This document shows, piece after piece, positions 1-10,477 of a DNA stretch of 64,000 bases (the first letter of the stretch is position 1; each line of letters begins with the position of its first letter). The notes beneath the pieces are model-generated. The model did no database searches, was not told where the DNA came from, and worked only from the letters and a program-made list of their open reading frames with translations. The DNA is from Poindextera sp035604135. Its GTDB lineage: Bacteria > Pseudomonadota > Alphaproteobacteria > Caulobacterales > Caulobacteraceae. The stretch covers positions 40,397 to 104,396 of the forward strand of contig DATNJB010000081.1 in NCBI GenBank assembly GCA_035604135.1, read 5' to 3'. The position numbers and the translations under genes were made by a program.

Positions 1-734
1 GCGTCCAGGATCACGCAGGTCGCCCCCCGGCTCACGAGAACCCGTCCGAGCGGGCCGGCGAGCGAGACGAAGTCGGCTGTGTCGCGGCAGTAGACGAGTT
101 GCATGACGCCGATCGGCGCGTAGGCGATGCGCCGGCGCAGGAAAACGAAGGGGATAGGGCCGCGCGCGGTCTCGCAGACGAGCGCCAGGCAGCCGGCCTC
201 GGCGTGCGCGCGCAACAGCGCGTAGTCGCTCAGCGCCGGGTGCTCGGCGCAGTCGCCGAGCGGCAAAACCTTCGTCGCGGCGCCACCGGCCAGGGCCGGA
301 ATTGAGACAAACTGGCCCTCACTGTACCGGCGATAGCCCAGCGCCTCGAGCAACGGCCACGTGTGCTTCGAGGCCGTTGTGTTCAAGTAGATGACGTTCT
401 TCAGCTTTGAGGCGATCGACACCAGCAGCGCCGCATAGCTCTGGTATCGCGGATCCACATACAGGGCGGACGTGTTGCACTGGACAGGCGCCTCGCGACC
501 ATCGCCACGGCGGTGGAATATCAGCAGGTGCACGCCGACCACGGCGCCGTCCGCCGCCAGGGCATAGCCGAACTGCGGCAGGCCAGGCAGGCGCTCGCGA
601 GCCGCCAGCACCTCCAACGCCGTGGCCCAGTATTTGCGAGTCCGGTCCGGGAATCCGCGCGTCAACAGATCGACCACCACCTCCAGGTCGGGGGCCTCGA
701 TCGGGCGACAGCGGATTTGCTGAGACGACGGCAT
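1..734 (-). CDS. GNAT-type acyltransferase, C-terminus cut by window edge
   Basis: An open reading frame on the minus strand starts at the ATG at 732-734 and stays open to base 1, giving 244 complete codons without a stop, so the C-terminus lies outside the window. It begins MPSSQQIRCRPIEAPDLEVV, a typical GNAT-fold opening, and its middle part (around residues 110-135, SKLKNVIYLNTTASKHTW, then LLEALGYRR) resembles the acetyl-CoA-binding end of a GNAT domain followed by a second half. Proteins of this type are found in polysaccharide clusters, where they acylate sugars or lipids; that role is inferred here from the OafA-type acyltransferase and flippase remnant nearby. It is divergent from the P450, with only 15 bp between start codons. 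The substrate is unknown. Confidence 0.6.
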   Translation of the reverse strand, partial: MPSSQQIRCRPIEAPDLEVVVDLLTRGFPDRTRKYWATALEVLAARERLPGLPQFGYALAADGAVVGVHLLIFHRRGDGREAPVQCNTSALYVDPRYQSYAALLVSIASKLKNVIYLNTTASKHTWPLLEALGYRRYSEGQFVSIPALAGGAATKVLPLGDCAEHPALSDYALLRAHAEAGCLALVCETARGPIPFVFLRRRIAYAPIGVMQLVYCRDTADFVSLAGPLGRVLVSRGATCVILD

Positions 735-749
735 CGGAGATCGACCCTA

Positions 750-2108
750 ATGTTCGAAGCGGATACGCGCGACGCACGGGCGCCTGGTGCGAGACGCCTG
801 CAAGGTTCGTGCAGCGGCGGGCTCGAAGCGGAACGCGGGCCTCGGCGGACGCCGCCAGGGCCGACCGAAGCTTACGACACGTCCCAGGATCTCCTGGTCT
901 GGATCGGCGGAAACCTGGATCGCTTCGGCGACATCTTTAAAGCCAGGGCGTTCGGCGGCGACATCTATGTCGTCAATCACCCCGACCACATCCAGCACGT
1001 CCTTCGGCGGAACTGGAAGAATTACCGGAAGGGCTTTGCGATCAAGAAGATCGCCCTCTTGCTCGGGCGGGGGCTGATGGTCAGCGAAGGCGAGCTCTGG
1101 AAGACCCAGCGCAAGCTGATCCGGCCGGCATTTCACCGGAACGCCGTCGAAGCGTTGGTCGAAATCATGAACGCGACCAATCTCGACCTGCGGAACCGTT
1201 GGCGGCAAGCGGCGGCCCGGGGCGAGACGGTCAACGTCACGCGCGACACCAGCGCGATGGCCCTGAACACCGTGCTGATGTCCCTTTTTGGCGCCGACTT
1301 CGAGGCGCTCGAGCCGCACTTCCGCATCCTGACCGAGGAGGCCGCGCGCAACCTAGAGCTCGTCGAGGCCTTCAAGGGCCTGCGCCAGATCGTCGGCGAG
1401 CTCGTGAGCCGCCGGAGGCGCGACGGCGATCCGTCGCCGGACATGCTCGCCATGCTGATGGGGCTGCGGGATGCGGCCGGCCGCCCGGCCATGTCGGACT
1501 CTCAGCTCATCAGCGAGGTGATGACGACCGTCGTGGCTGGCCACGAAACGACCGCCAGCACCCTGAATTGGACCTGGTATCTGCTGTCGAGGCATCCGCG
1601 GGTCGAACAGCGGGTCCAGGCCGAGGTGGATACCGTCGTGCGGGGGGACGCGGTCGGACTTGCCGATATGGCGAAGGCTCCGCTGACGCGACAGGTCCTC
1701 GACGAGGCGATGCGACTCTACCCGGCCGGCTGGCTCATGACCCGACGAGCGCTGAAGGACGATCAGCTCGGCGAGTACGTCGTGCCAGCCGGAACCGAAA
1801 TCTACATAGCGCCGTACTTCATGCAGCGGCACCCGGGATTCTGGGAGGATCCGGCTCGGTTTGACCCCGACCGCTTCGCGCCGGAGCGATCGCAGGATCG
1901 GCCCGAGCTGGCCATGCTGCCGTTCTCGGCCGGCCCGAGGAACTGCATTGGAGAGCAGTACGCCCGCACCGAAATGCAGATCCACCTCATGACGATGGCC
2001 AAGCGCCTGCGGCTGACCTACGCCGATGCGAGAGCGCCGGAACTCGATGTTGGCGTGAACCTCCGCAGCAAGCACGACTTCATCATGCGGCCCGAACTTA
2101 GGGCCTGA
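750..2108 (+). CDS. cytochrome P450
   Basis: Haem-thiolate monooxygenase of 452 aa, normal for a soluble bacterial P450. Key motifs are in order: I-helix oxygen-activation motif AGHETT (A263-T268), K-helix ExxR (E319-R322) and haem loop FSAGPRNCIG with the axial Cys399. The start at ATG 750 is chosen because the sequence upstream overlaps the divergent gene and does not look like a P450; a proline-rich PPGP hinge near residue 38 precedes the catalytic domain, as in many P450s. The sequence resembles fatty-acid or terpene hydroxylating families (CYP4/CYP102-like helices), but the substrate cannot be told. No ferredoxin or reductase gene is adjacent, so redox partners must be elsewhere. It is followed 85 bp later by an acyltransferase, suggesting a lipid or sugar tailoring role. 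Confidence 0.9.
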   Translation: MFEADTRDARAPGARRLQGSCSGGLEAERGPRRTPPGPTEAYDTSQDLLVWIGGNLDRFGDIFKARAFGGDIYVVNHPDHIQHVLRRNWKNYRKGFAIKKIALLLGRGLMVSEGELWKTQRKLIRPAFHRNAVEALVEIMNATNLDLRNRWRQAAARGETVNVTRDTSAMALNTVLMSLFGADFEALEPHFRILTEEAARNLELVEAFKGLRQIVGELVSRRRRDGDPSPDMLAMLMGLRDAAGRPAMSDSQLISEVMTTVVAGHETTASTLNWTWYLLSRHPRVEQRVQAEVDTVVRGDAVGLADMAKAPLTRQVLDEAMRLYPAGWLMTRRALKDDQLGEYVVPAGTEIYIAPYFMQRHPGFWEDPARFDPDRFAPERSQDRPELAMLPFSAGPRNCIGEQYARTEMQIHLMTMAKRLRLTYADARAPELDVGVNLRSKHDFIMRPELRA

Positions 2109-2193
2109 AATCCCTTCCAGCGGTGGCATGCCGCTTGCTGCCAGCCGAGATGCGCCAGGTCTCGGCGCCGAATGTGATCGGACTCACGAAATC

Positions 2194-3264
2194 ATGTCCG
2201 CGAACAGCGTGTCGAAGTCAGATGCGGATCGCATCGGCGTCATGGATGGCGTCAGGGCCTGCAGCATTCTGCTGGTCATGGCCGGCCACCTGCTGCCGCT
2301 CGGCCCGAAAGTCCTGCACCTGAACCAATTCGGCGCCCTCGGCGGCATGGCGTTGTTCTTCACGCTGTCCGGCTTTCTCATCACGCGGTTGCTGTGCTCG
2401 GACAACAACTTCACGGACTTCCTCATCCGGCGCCTCGCCCGGATCGTGCCGCTGGCGTACCTCTACATGCTCGTCGTCTTCGTCGCCTTCAACCACTCCA
2501 TTGGCGCCCTGTTAAATGAGCTGCTGTTCACGCTGAACTACAACCACGGAATTATCAACGAATACAACGGACATCTCTGGTCCTTGTGTGTAGAGGTCCA
2601 ATTCTATCTAGTCATTGGCGCTCTATACAGAATATTTGGCCGCAACGCAAAGTGGTTCATCCTTGGCCTCTGCCTGCTCATCACGACACTTCACGTCGTT
2701 GTCGGCGATGCTTACACCATAATGACCCACCTGCGCGGGGACGAGATCCTGACGGGGTCGTTGATGTACTTGTCCACGAACGGCGAATTCGGCGATCATC
2801 GGCGATTCTGGCGCATCATGGAGCGCGCGACGCCCGCACTCGCGGTGCTGTTCCTCGTCGTCTGCCTTCCCTTGGGAGGCTTTCTCGGCAATTTCCGAGG
2901 CTATGCGGCGAGCCTGCTGGTCGGATCGGTCCTCTTCACGCGTCGCCGGTGGCTGGCATCCGCGCTCATGTCGCGCCCGATGGCCTACATCGCCAACATC
3001 TCGTATGCGCTCTACGTCATCCATCTCGGCGCGGCGGCCGGCCCGCTGTCCGGCGGTCCCAAGTGGCTGCTCTACCTGGTGAAGCGGCCGATCACCTTCG
3101 CCATCACGTTCGGGCTCGCGCACCTATCGACGTTCTACTATGAGCGCCGTTGGATGGACCTTGGGCGCCGCATCGTACAGGCGCGGCGCGCAGCCAGGAC
3201 GGTCGATATCCGCATCGCCGTCCTGCCGGCGCCTCATCGAGTCCGCGTCGGTTCAGCAACCTGA
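2194..3264 (+). CDS. OafA/YrhL-type membrane acyltransferase
   Basis: Integral membrane acyltransferase family 3 protein of 356 aa with about ten hydrophobic segments. The family signature near the N-terminus is present: a basic residue in DGVRACSILLVMAGH followed by the essential His, then FFTLSGFLIT and an RRLARIVPLAYLY segment. HLWSLCVEVQFYL, with the conserved W-S-x-x-V/E-x-Q-F motif, follows at about residue 130. Such proteins O-acylate surface polysaccharides, O-antigen or exported metabolites at the inner membrane. Start ATG 2194 gives MSANSVSKSDADR and then the first membrane helix; an upstream in-frame ATG at 2128 would add a non-conserved tail. The stop codon overlaps the start of the flippase remnant (TGATG), implying translational coupling in a polysaccharide operon. 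Confidence 0.88.
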   Translation: MSANSVSKSDADRIGVMDGVRACSILLVMAGHLLPLGPKVLHLNQFGALGGMALFFTLSGFLITRLLCSDNNFTDFLIRRLARIVPLAYLYMLVVFVAFNHSIGALLNELLFTLNYNHGIINEYNGHLWSLCVEVQFYLVIGALYRIFGRNAKWFILGLCLLITTLHVVVGDAYTIMTHLRGDEILTGSLMYLSTNGEFGDHRRFWRIMERATPALAVLFLVVCLPLGGFLGNFRGYAASLLVGSVLFTRRRWLASALMSRPMAYIANISYALYVIHLGAAAGPLSGGPKWLLYLVKRPITFAITFGLAHLSTFYYERRWMDLGRRIVQARRAARTVDIRIAVLPAPHRVRVGSAT

Positions 3265-3443
3265 TGTTCAGGCGCGCGGTCGTCGGCTACCTGCGGAAGA
3301 GCCTCGTGCAGGCCCTGGTGGGCCTGTTCTCCATCGTGATCTTCACCCGCTGGCTGTCGCCGGCCGACTACAGCTTTTACGCGCTCGCCTCCTCGGCCAT
3401 GGCGCTGGCCCTTGCAGTCCTCAAGGCGCGGACAGCGACATGA
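3264..3443 (+). pseudogene. truncated polysaccharide flippase (Wzx-like) N-terminus
   Basis: Fifty-nine codons starting at an ATG that overlaps the upstream stop codon. The peptide MFRRAVVGYLRKSLVQALVG followed by FSIVIFTRWLSPADYSFYAL is the classic opening of a Wzx/MATE-fold polysaccharide exporter: a basic N-terminus, first helix, then the LSPxDYxxYAL loop. After the second helix (ASSAMALALAVL) the reading frame runs into KARTAT and stops. A complete flippase has about 400-480 residues and 12-14 helices, so some 85 percent is missing. No downstream frame resumes the family. I interpret this as a deletion or recombination scar at the end of a polysaccharide locus, though an assembly join would look the same. 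Confidence 0.65.
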
Positions 3444-3775
3444 GCACTCTACGGCTGAGCGCGAGACTGATCTCCGCCCGCCCGGCGCGGCTCTAGGCGG
3501 CCTGCTCATTTCGCCACTGTTGCCGCGCGCGCGGCAAGGCATGACGGCTGCCGAAGGAGTCGGCAAAGAGCTTCGGGCGCGGAGAGCCGTGAAACACGAC
3601 TGCTGACCGTGGGCGAAGCGCCGGCAAGCTCTGCCGTCTTTCCCCGTCGTCCGACTCCGGATATCGCGTTTGCGTCCGCCGTTCTTGCAGCCGCGGCACG
3701 TGTTGTGCATTTTGTTTTTCAGGCGCCCGCATGCGGCGAGGGACGCTAAGAAGACTGGTGCGATAGGGAGCGTTT
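3444..3775. other. intergenic stretch after flippase remnant, no gene recognised
   Basis: About 330 bases with no convincing coding frame. It contains a perfect GC-rich palindrome at 3520-3537 (arms TTGCCGCG and CGCGGCAA) that could form a hairpin but has no T tract, so it is not a clear terminator. The last 70 bases are locally AT-rich (TGCATTTTGTTTTTC at about 3706-3720) and probably hold the promoter of the PEP carboxykinase gene, but I cannot define its boxes. No tRNA, inverted terminal repeats or transposase remnant were found that would explain the truncation upstream. Confidence 0.5.
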
Positions 3776-5647
<1,872 letters not shown>

Positions 5648-5653
5648 CGCGCC

Positions 5654-7696
5654 TTAGGCTGCTTCTTCGTCGCTCGCCGCGGCGCCCTCGAGGACCGCTT
5701 CCAGCGCCTCGAACAGACGCGCAGCCTCGATCGGCTTGGCGATGTGACCATCCATGCCGGCGGCGAAGTAGTCGGCCAACTGGTGCGCCATCACGTTGGC
5801 CGTCAGCGCGATGATCGGCGTGCGTGGGCGGCCCTCGGCGGCCTCCGCCTCGCGGATCGCTCTTGTCGCGGTCGGCCCGTCCATCTTGGGCATCTGCACG
5901 TCCATCAGGATGACGTCCCAGTGCTGGGCTTTCCAGGCGGCGACGGCCTCGGCCCCGTTCGCCACCACGACCGGCTCGATCCCGAGCTGGTGCAGCAGCG
6001 TCTTGAGCACCAGCTGGTTGACGGTGTTGTCCTCGGCCGCCAGTACCCGCAGGCTCAGCGCCGGCGTCTCGGTTTCCTCAGGCGCAGCCGGCAGCGAGGG
6101 CGCGCGGGCGTCGCCGACCCGCTCCAACGGCAGGCTGAGTGTGAAGATCGAACCAACGCCGGGCGCACTCTCGACCTGGATCAAGCCGCCCATCATCAGC
6201 GCAAGCTCGCGGCAGATGGCCAGGCCTAGGCCGGTGCCGCCGAAGCGACGCGTCGTCGAGGCGTCGGCCTGGGCAAAGCGCCCGAACAACAGCGGCAGCC
6301 GGTCGGCCGGGATGCCGACGCCGGTGTCGGCGACCGCGACCGTCAACGTCTCCGACGCCCAACGGGCGGTCACCCTGATCTCGCCCTCGTCTGTGAACTT
6401 CAGCGCGTTGGAGACCAGGTTGTAGAGGATCTGCCGGAGGCGGGTCGGGTCGCCGCGGTACAGCCCCTGCGAGCCCTTGACGTCGAGCGAGAACTCCAGC
6501 CCCTTGGCGTTCGCCTGGGCGGTGAAGGCTTGGTGAGCGCCGCGGACGATCTCCTCGATGTCGAAGTCGATTTCCTCGAGATCGAGCTTGCCGGCCTCGA
6601 TCTTCGCCAGGTCGAGCACGTCGTTGAGGATGGCCAGAAGCGCCTCGCCTGAGGCGTGCACCACGCCAAGCCGCTCGCGCTGGACTGGGGAGAGGTCGTC
6701 CATCGCCATCGCCTGGGTCATGCCGAGCACGCCGTTCAGCGGCGTGCGTATCTCGTGGCTCATAGTGGCGAGGAAGAGGCTCTTCGCCCGATTGGCGGCC
6801 TCGGCGTCGTCGCGCGCCTTGGCCAGCGCCAGCTCGGCGCGCTTTTCCTCATCGATGTTGCGTGTGGCGCCGACGACGCTGACGATGCGGCCGCGCTCGT
6901 CCTTGATCGCCTCGCAGGCCATCTCCACCCAATAGTGCGGACCGTTCTCCCGCATCATCCGGTGCACAATCCGGTAGGGCGTCCCGGTGGCGGTGTGCTC
7001 GTCCCACAGCGCCTTCGTCCGCTCTAGGTCGTGCGGATGGACCCCGTACCAGGCGTCGGCGGCGAACTCCGCATAGGTGGTCGATCCGCCATCGGTCGGC
7101 TCGGCGCCGTCGCTGGCCAACTCGCGGTTGCGGTAGTCCATCTCCCAGACGTTGATGTTGGCGAGCTCGGTCGCCAGGCTTAGCCGGCGTTGCGACTTCG
7201 CCAGCGCTTCCACGGCCCTGCTGCGCTCCCATTCGTCGGCGACGAAGGCGGCGTGGTCGACAAGGCGCTCGGCCATGTCGGCGTCGTAGGGTCGGGACAG
7301 CGGATCGAGGATGGCGAGCGCACCTATCCGGCGTCCGTCGGGAAGCGTGATCGGCGCCGCGGCATAGAAGGCGTTGTCCGACTCGCCAACCGACAACGGG
7401 TAGGCGTCGCTCCAGCACTGCTCGCCGAGATCCTCGATCCACAGCACCTCGGACGTCTGCATGGCGAGCTGCGCCAGCGCCGCAGCCCGCGAGGTCGGCC
7501 CGGGCTCGTCGAGGCCGACCGCGATGATCCGCATGCCGCGCCGACCGGCGAGCGCGACCTGGGCGCTGGCCGCTCCGGCCATGCGCTGGGCGAGGCGGGC
7601 GATGCGTTCGTAGATGGCGCGTCCGGCTTTCGGATCGATCGGGTCGCTCGCGCGCGGCCGACGGCCGGCGTCGGCCGGCGGCTCTTCGTTCGCCAT
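5654..7696 (-). CDS. hybrid sensor histidine kinase (GAF-PAS-HisKA-HATPase-REC)
   Basis: A soluble 680-aa hybrid kinase with no membrane helix, so it senses a cytoplasmic signal. Order of domains: GAF-like sensor (about 25-170), PAS/PAC (about 175-295, ending GRIVSVVGATRNIDEEKR), a coiled coil, HisKA with FLATMSHEIRTPLNGVLG (phospho-His about 313), HATPase with the N box LVSNALKF and the G boxes DTGVGIP and GGTGLGLAI, then a C-terminal receiver with ILMDVQMPKMDG (phospho-Asp about 599) and the conserved K in HIAKPI. No Hpt domain or partner regulator is adjacent; this is an orphan hybrid kinase of the Caulobacter kind. Start ATG 7696 is preferred over a TTG two codons upstream. The signal is unknown. 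Confidence 0.9.
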   Translation of the reverse strand: MANEEPPADAGRRPRASDPIDPKAGRAIYERIARLAQRMAGAASAQVALAGRRGMRIIAVGLDEPGPTSRAAALAQLAMQTSEVLWIEDLGEQCWSDAYPLSVGESDNAFYAAAPITLPDGRRIGALAILDPLSRPYDADMAERLVDHAAFVADEWERSRAVEALAKSQRRLSLATELANINVWEMDYRNRELASDGAEPTDGGSTTYAEFAADAWYGVHPHDLERTKALWDEHTATGTPYRIVHRMMRENGPHYWVEMACEAIKDERGRIVSVVGATRNIDEEKRAELALAKARDDAEAANRAKSLFLATMSHEIRTPLNGVLGMTQAMAMDDLSPVQRERLGVVHASGEALLAILNDVLDLAKIEAGKLDLEEIDFDIEEIVRGAHQAFTAQANAKGLEFSLDVKGSQGLYRGDPTRLRQILYNLVSNALKFTDEGEIRVTARWASETLTVAVADTGVGIPADRLPLLFGRFAQADASTTRRFGGTGLGLAICRELALMMGGLIQVESAPGVGSIFTLSLPLERVGDARAPSLPAAPEETETPALSLRVLAAEDNTVNQLVLKTLLHQLGIEPVVVANGAEAVAAWKAQHWDVILMDVQMPKMDGPTATRAIREAEAAEGRPRTPIIALTANVMAHQLADYFAAGMDGHIAKPIEAARLFEALEAVLEGAAASDEEAA

Positions 7697-7773
7697 AACC
7701 AATTGAAATCCTGTTCCCCCGGAAATTCGGACAGGGTGAACGATCCCGCTTAAAATACCGTCTACGGTCGGGG

Positions 7774-8664
7774 TTAGGCGCTGAGGCGTTCCGCTGCGGT
7801 GAGCGTGTTGGCGAGCAGGCAGGCGACCGTCATTGGGCCTACGCCGCGTGGCACCGGCGTGATGGCGCCGGCTACCTGAACTGCTTCGCGGAAGGCGACA
7901 TCGCCGACCACCACCATCTTCCCGGCCGCCCGCGCCTTGGGCATGCGCGAGAGGATGCGGTGAATGCCGACGTCGATCACCACGGCGCCCGGCTTGATCC
8001 AGTCGCCGCGGATCATCTCCACCTGGCCGACGGCGGCGACCAGGATGTCCGCCTGGCGGGTGACCTGGGGCAGGTCGACCGTCTTCGAGTGACAGATCGT
8101 TACAGTGCAGTCGGCGCGCAGCAGCAGCTGCGCGATCGGTTTGCCCACGAGGTTCGAGCGGCCGACGACCACCGCGCGCTTGCCGCGCAGCTCTCCGCCC
8201 AGCGCCTCCTCGATCAGAACCATGCAGCCGACCGGCGTGCAGGGGAAGAGCCCGTGCTGGCCGGCCGCGAGGCGGCCGATGTTGATCACGTTCAGCCCAT
8301 CGACGTCCTTGTCGGGGTGGGTGGCGTCCTGGATCGTCAGCTGATCGATGTGCGCAGGCACGGGGAACTGGACCAGTATCCCGTGGATCGCCGGATCGGC
8401 GTTCAGCGCGGCGACCTCGGCCAGCAGCGCCGCCTCGGTGGTTTCGGCCGGCAGCCGGATGGTCACCGAATGCATGCCGATGGCGCGCGACTGCTCGCCC
8501 TTGCTTGCCACATAGATCTGGCTGGCCGGGTCCTCACCCACCAGCACCACGGCCAAGCCCGGCGTCACCCCGCGCGTGCGCTTGAGCTCGGCCACGCCCT
8601 CGGCGACGCGGGCGACCAGGCGCTCGGCGATCGGGGCGCCCTCGATCCGTTTGGCTTCAGCCAT
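7774..8664 (-). CDS. folD: bifunctional methylene-THF dehydrogenase/cyclohydrolase
   Basis: FolD interconverts 5,10-methylene-THF, methenyl-THF and 10-formyl-THF with NADP (EC 1.5.1.5 / 3.5.4.9), feeding purine and formyl-Met synthesis. The 296 residues carry the catalytic Y-x-x-x-K motif (QIYVASKGEQS), the substrate loop GILVQFPVPAHID, the PCTPVGCM segment, the NADP Rossmann fold VVGRSNLVGKPIAQLL, and the C-terminal signature TPVPRGVGPMTVACL. In most FolD proteins that last motif reads PGGVGPMT, so one Gly is replaced by Arg. The gene is on its own strand between the kinase and the DsbA-fold isomerase, and its ATG lies 41 bp from the end of the isomerase gene, so the two may be cotranscribed. 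Confidence 0.95.
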   Translation of the reverse strand: MAEAKRIEGAPIAERLVARVAEGVAELKRTRGVTPGLAVVLVGEDPASQIYVASKGEQSRAIGMHSVTIRLPAETTEAALLAEVAALNADPAIHGILVQFPVPAHIDQLTIQDATHPDKDVDGLNVINIGRLAAGQHGLFPCTPVGCMVLIEEALGGELRGKRAVVVGRSNLVGKPIAQLLLRADCTVTICHSKTVDLPQVTRQADILVAAVGQVEMIRGDWIKPGAVVIDVGIHRILSRMPKARAAGKMVVVGDVAFREAVQVAGAITPVPRGVGPMTVACLLANTLTAAERLSA

Positions 8665-8705
8665 GGCGCCGCCAATGGCGCCGATTCAACGCGAGCCGCA
8701 AGGGG

Positions 8706-9359
8706 CTAGGCGCGGGCTTTCAACCCCTGCCGCTCCAGCCGCCATTTGAACTGGTCGAAGCGGTCCTGGCCGAAGAAGGGCTCGCCGCCAAAGGCGATCA
8801 TCGGGACGCCGTAGTGGCCGGCCTGGCGCTGATCGATCTGGTTCTGCTCGATGACCTCGTGCAGTCGGAGCGCTTCGGCGTCGACGGCGGCGTCGAGCTC
8901 GGCCGCATCCAGTCCGGCGCGCTCGGCGGCGCGGGCGATGTGGTCGCCCTCGTGCCAGTTGTCGACCGCTCCGCTCCAGATCACCTTGCTGGCTTCCTCC
9001 AGGTACGGAAGGCCCCGCCCGCGCTCGGCCGCCGCCACGCCGAGCCGCGTCAGGCGGTGGATGTGGGGCTGTCCCTTCGGATAGGTGCGCGTGGCCATAT
9101 CCATGAAGACGGGGTCGGGGCGCGGCCAGCGGATCGGCACACCGAGGAACTCGGCTTCGCGGCGGATGTCCATCTGCAGGTAGGAATACCAAAGCGGATC
9201 GCGGCCATCGAAGAACTCGGGCGTCCGCACGGCAAGCGGATAGACCGGCCGGATATTGCCCTTGACGTCGAAGTCGCGCTCGAGCGCCACGAGCCGATGG
9301 GTGATCAGGTAGGAGTAGGGCGAGCGGAAGGACCAGAAGAGGTCGTAGGCGAGCGTCAT
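8706..9359 (-). CDS. DsbA-fold 2-hydroxychromene-2-carboxylate isomerase-like protein
   Basis: 217-aa thioredoxin-fold protein of the kappa-GST/HCCA isomerase family. It has the family opening YDLFWSFRSPYSYLITHRL, in which the Ser of S-P-Y-S replaces the Cys-x-x-Cys of true DsbA proteins and contacts glutathione. The C-terminal part GHYGVPMIAFGGEPFFGQDR is the typical glutathione/substrate closing motif. Characterised members isomerise 2-hydroxychromene-2-carboxylate in naphthalene degradation, but no aromatic-ring genes are near here, so a general glutathione-dependent isomerase is as likely. It shares a promoter region with the divergent GST gene (80 bp between starts), strengthening a glutathione link. 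Confidence 0.85.
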   Translation of the reverse strand: MTLAYDLFWSFRSPYSYLITHRLVALERDFDVKGNIRPVYPLAVRTPEFFDGRDPLWYSYLQMDIRREAEFLGVPIRWPRPDPVFMDMATRTYPKGQPHIHRLTRLGVAAAERGRGLPYLEEASKVIWSGAVDNWHEGDHIARAAERAGLDAAELDAAVDAEALRLHEVIEQNQIDQRQAGHYGVPMIAFGGEPFFGQDRFDQFKWRLERQGLKARA

Positions 9360-9439
9360 GGCGGACCTGCAAGCTTGGGCGTTCCGCCCGGCGTGCGCAT
9401 AGTGTCAGGCGAGCGCTGGAGCGCAAGGAACCGAGCATC

Positions 9440-10477
9440 ATGAGCCGACCTGAGCCGATCCCGCTGATGGGCGCCCCGGGCTCGCCCTATACCCGCAAGA
9501 TGCTGGGCGTGATGCGCTACCGCCGCATCCCCTACCGGTTCCTGTCCTCGGCGGACGCAGCCAGGGCCGGCATGCCTCAGCCCAAGGTCGCGCTCCTGCC
9601 GACCTTCTACTTTCCTGACGCCGAAGGGGCCTTCGAAGCGGTGGTCGACTCCTCGCCGATCATCCGCCGCCTGGAGCGCGAGCACGCCGGGCGGAGCCTC
9701 GTCCCCACCGAGCCCGGCCTCGCGTTCCTGAACGACCTGATCGAGGACTATGCCGACGAGTGGCTGACCAAGCCGATGTTTCACTACCGCTGGGCGTATG
9801 CGGACGATGTGGCCAAGGCGTCCCAGCAGCTGCCGCTATGGCGGGGCTACTCGATCGCCGACGCGACCCTGGCCGAACGGGCGAAGACGATCGGCGAGCG
9901 CCAGATCGGGCGGCTCTACGTCGTCGGCTCCAACCCGGTGACGGCGGCGGTGATCGAGGCGAGCTACAAGCGTTTCCTTGCCGCCTTCGAGGCGCATCTC
10001 AGCCGCTTGCCGTTCGTGCTCGGTCAGCGTCCTGCGTCCTGCGACTTCGCCATCTATGGCCAGCTCACCCAGCTGGCGCTGTTCGACCCGACTCCGGCCG
10101 CGCTCACCGCCCGGACGGCGCCGAGGGTCTATGCCTGGGCCGGGCTGATGGAGGACCTGTCCGGCTTCGAGCCGCCCGACGACGGGTGGCTTTCGATCGA
10201 CGCGCTTCCCGAAACGCTGACCGCCCTGCTGGCCGAGATCGGGCGCGTCTACCCGCCTGTTATGCTGGCCAACGCCCGCGCCGTCGCCACCGGCGCCCGC
10301 GAGGTTGAGGCCGAGGTGGACGGCCAGCCCTGGCGCCAGCCGCCGTTCGCCTACCAGGCCAAGTGTCTGCAGTGGCTGCGCGGAGCCTACGCCGCCCTGC
10401 CGCCGCTCAGCCGGGCGAAGGTCGATCCCATCCTAGAAGCGAGCGGCTGCGCCGCCGTCGTGGCCCTAATCGCCTAG
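9440..10477 (+). CDS. glutathione S-transferase family protein, long form
   Basis: 345-aa cytosolic GST-fold protein. The N-terminal thioredoxin-like domain begins PLMGAPGSPYTRKMLGVMRY, with S-P-Y-T at the glutathione-activating position, and has the cis-Pro/binding segment VALLPTFYF and DSSPIIRRLE. The helical C-terminal domain (about 95-240) contains GQRPASCDFAIYGQLTQLAL, the N-capping D-x-A motif of GSTs. About 100 residues beyond the usual 210-230 aa GST length extend the C-terminus. It is the same subgroup as long proteobacterial GSTs often annotated only as GST family; the substrate is unknown. Its last four bases overlap the end of the convergent GFA gene. Confidence 0.85.
   Translation: MSRPEPIPLMGAPGSPYTRKMLGVMRYRRIPYRFLSSADAARAGMPQPKVALLPTFYFPDAEGAFEAVVDSSPIIRRLEREHAGRSLVPTEPGLAFLNDLIEDYADEWLTKPMFHYRWAYADDVAKASQQLPLWRGYSIADATLAERAKTIGERQIGRLYVVGSNPVTAAVIEASYKRFLAAFEAHLSRLPFVLGQRPASCDFAIYGQLTQLALFDPTPAALTARTAPRVYAWAGLMEDLSGFEPPDDGWLSIDALPETLTALLAEIGRVYPPVMLANARAVATGAREVEAEVDGQPWRQPPFAYQAKCLQWLRGAYAALPPLSRAKVDPILEASGCAAVVALIA

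Noticed and set aside
319..777. A 152-codon minus-strand frame at the left end
   Set aside because: It overlaps the GNAT-like frame that opens at 734 and has better composition and structure; its own product is Gly/Arg/Pro-rich with no family.
3520..3537. GC palindrome as an intrinsic terminator
   Set aside because: No T tract on either side; only a hairpin can be claimed.
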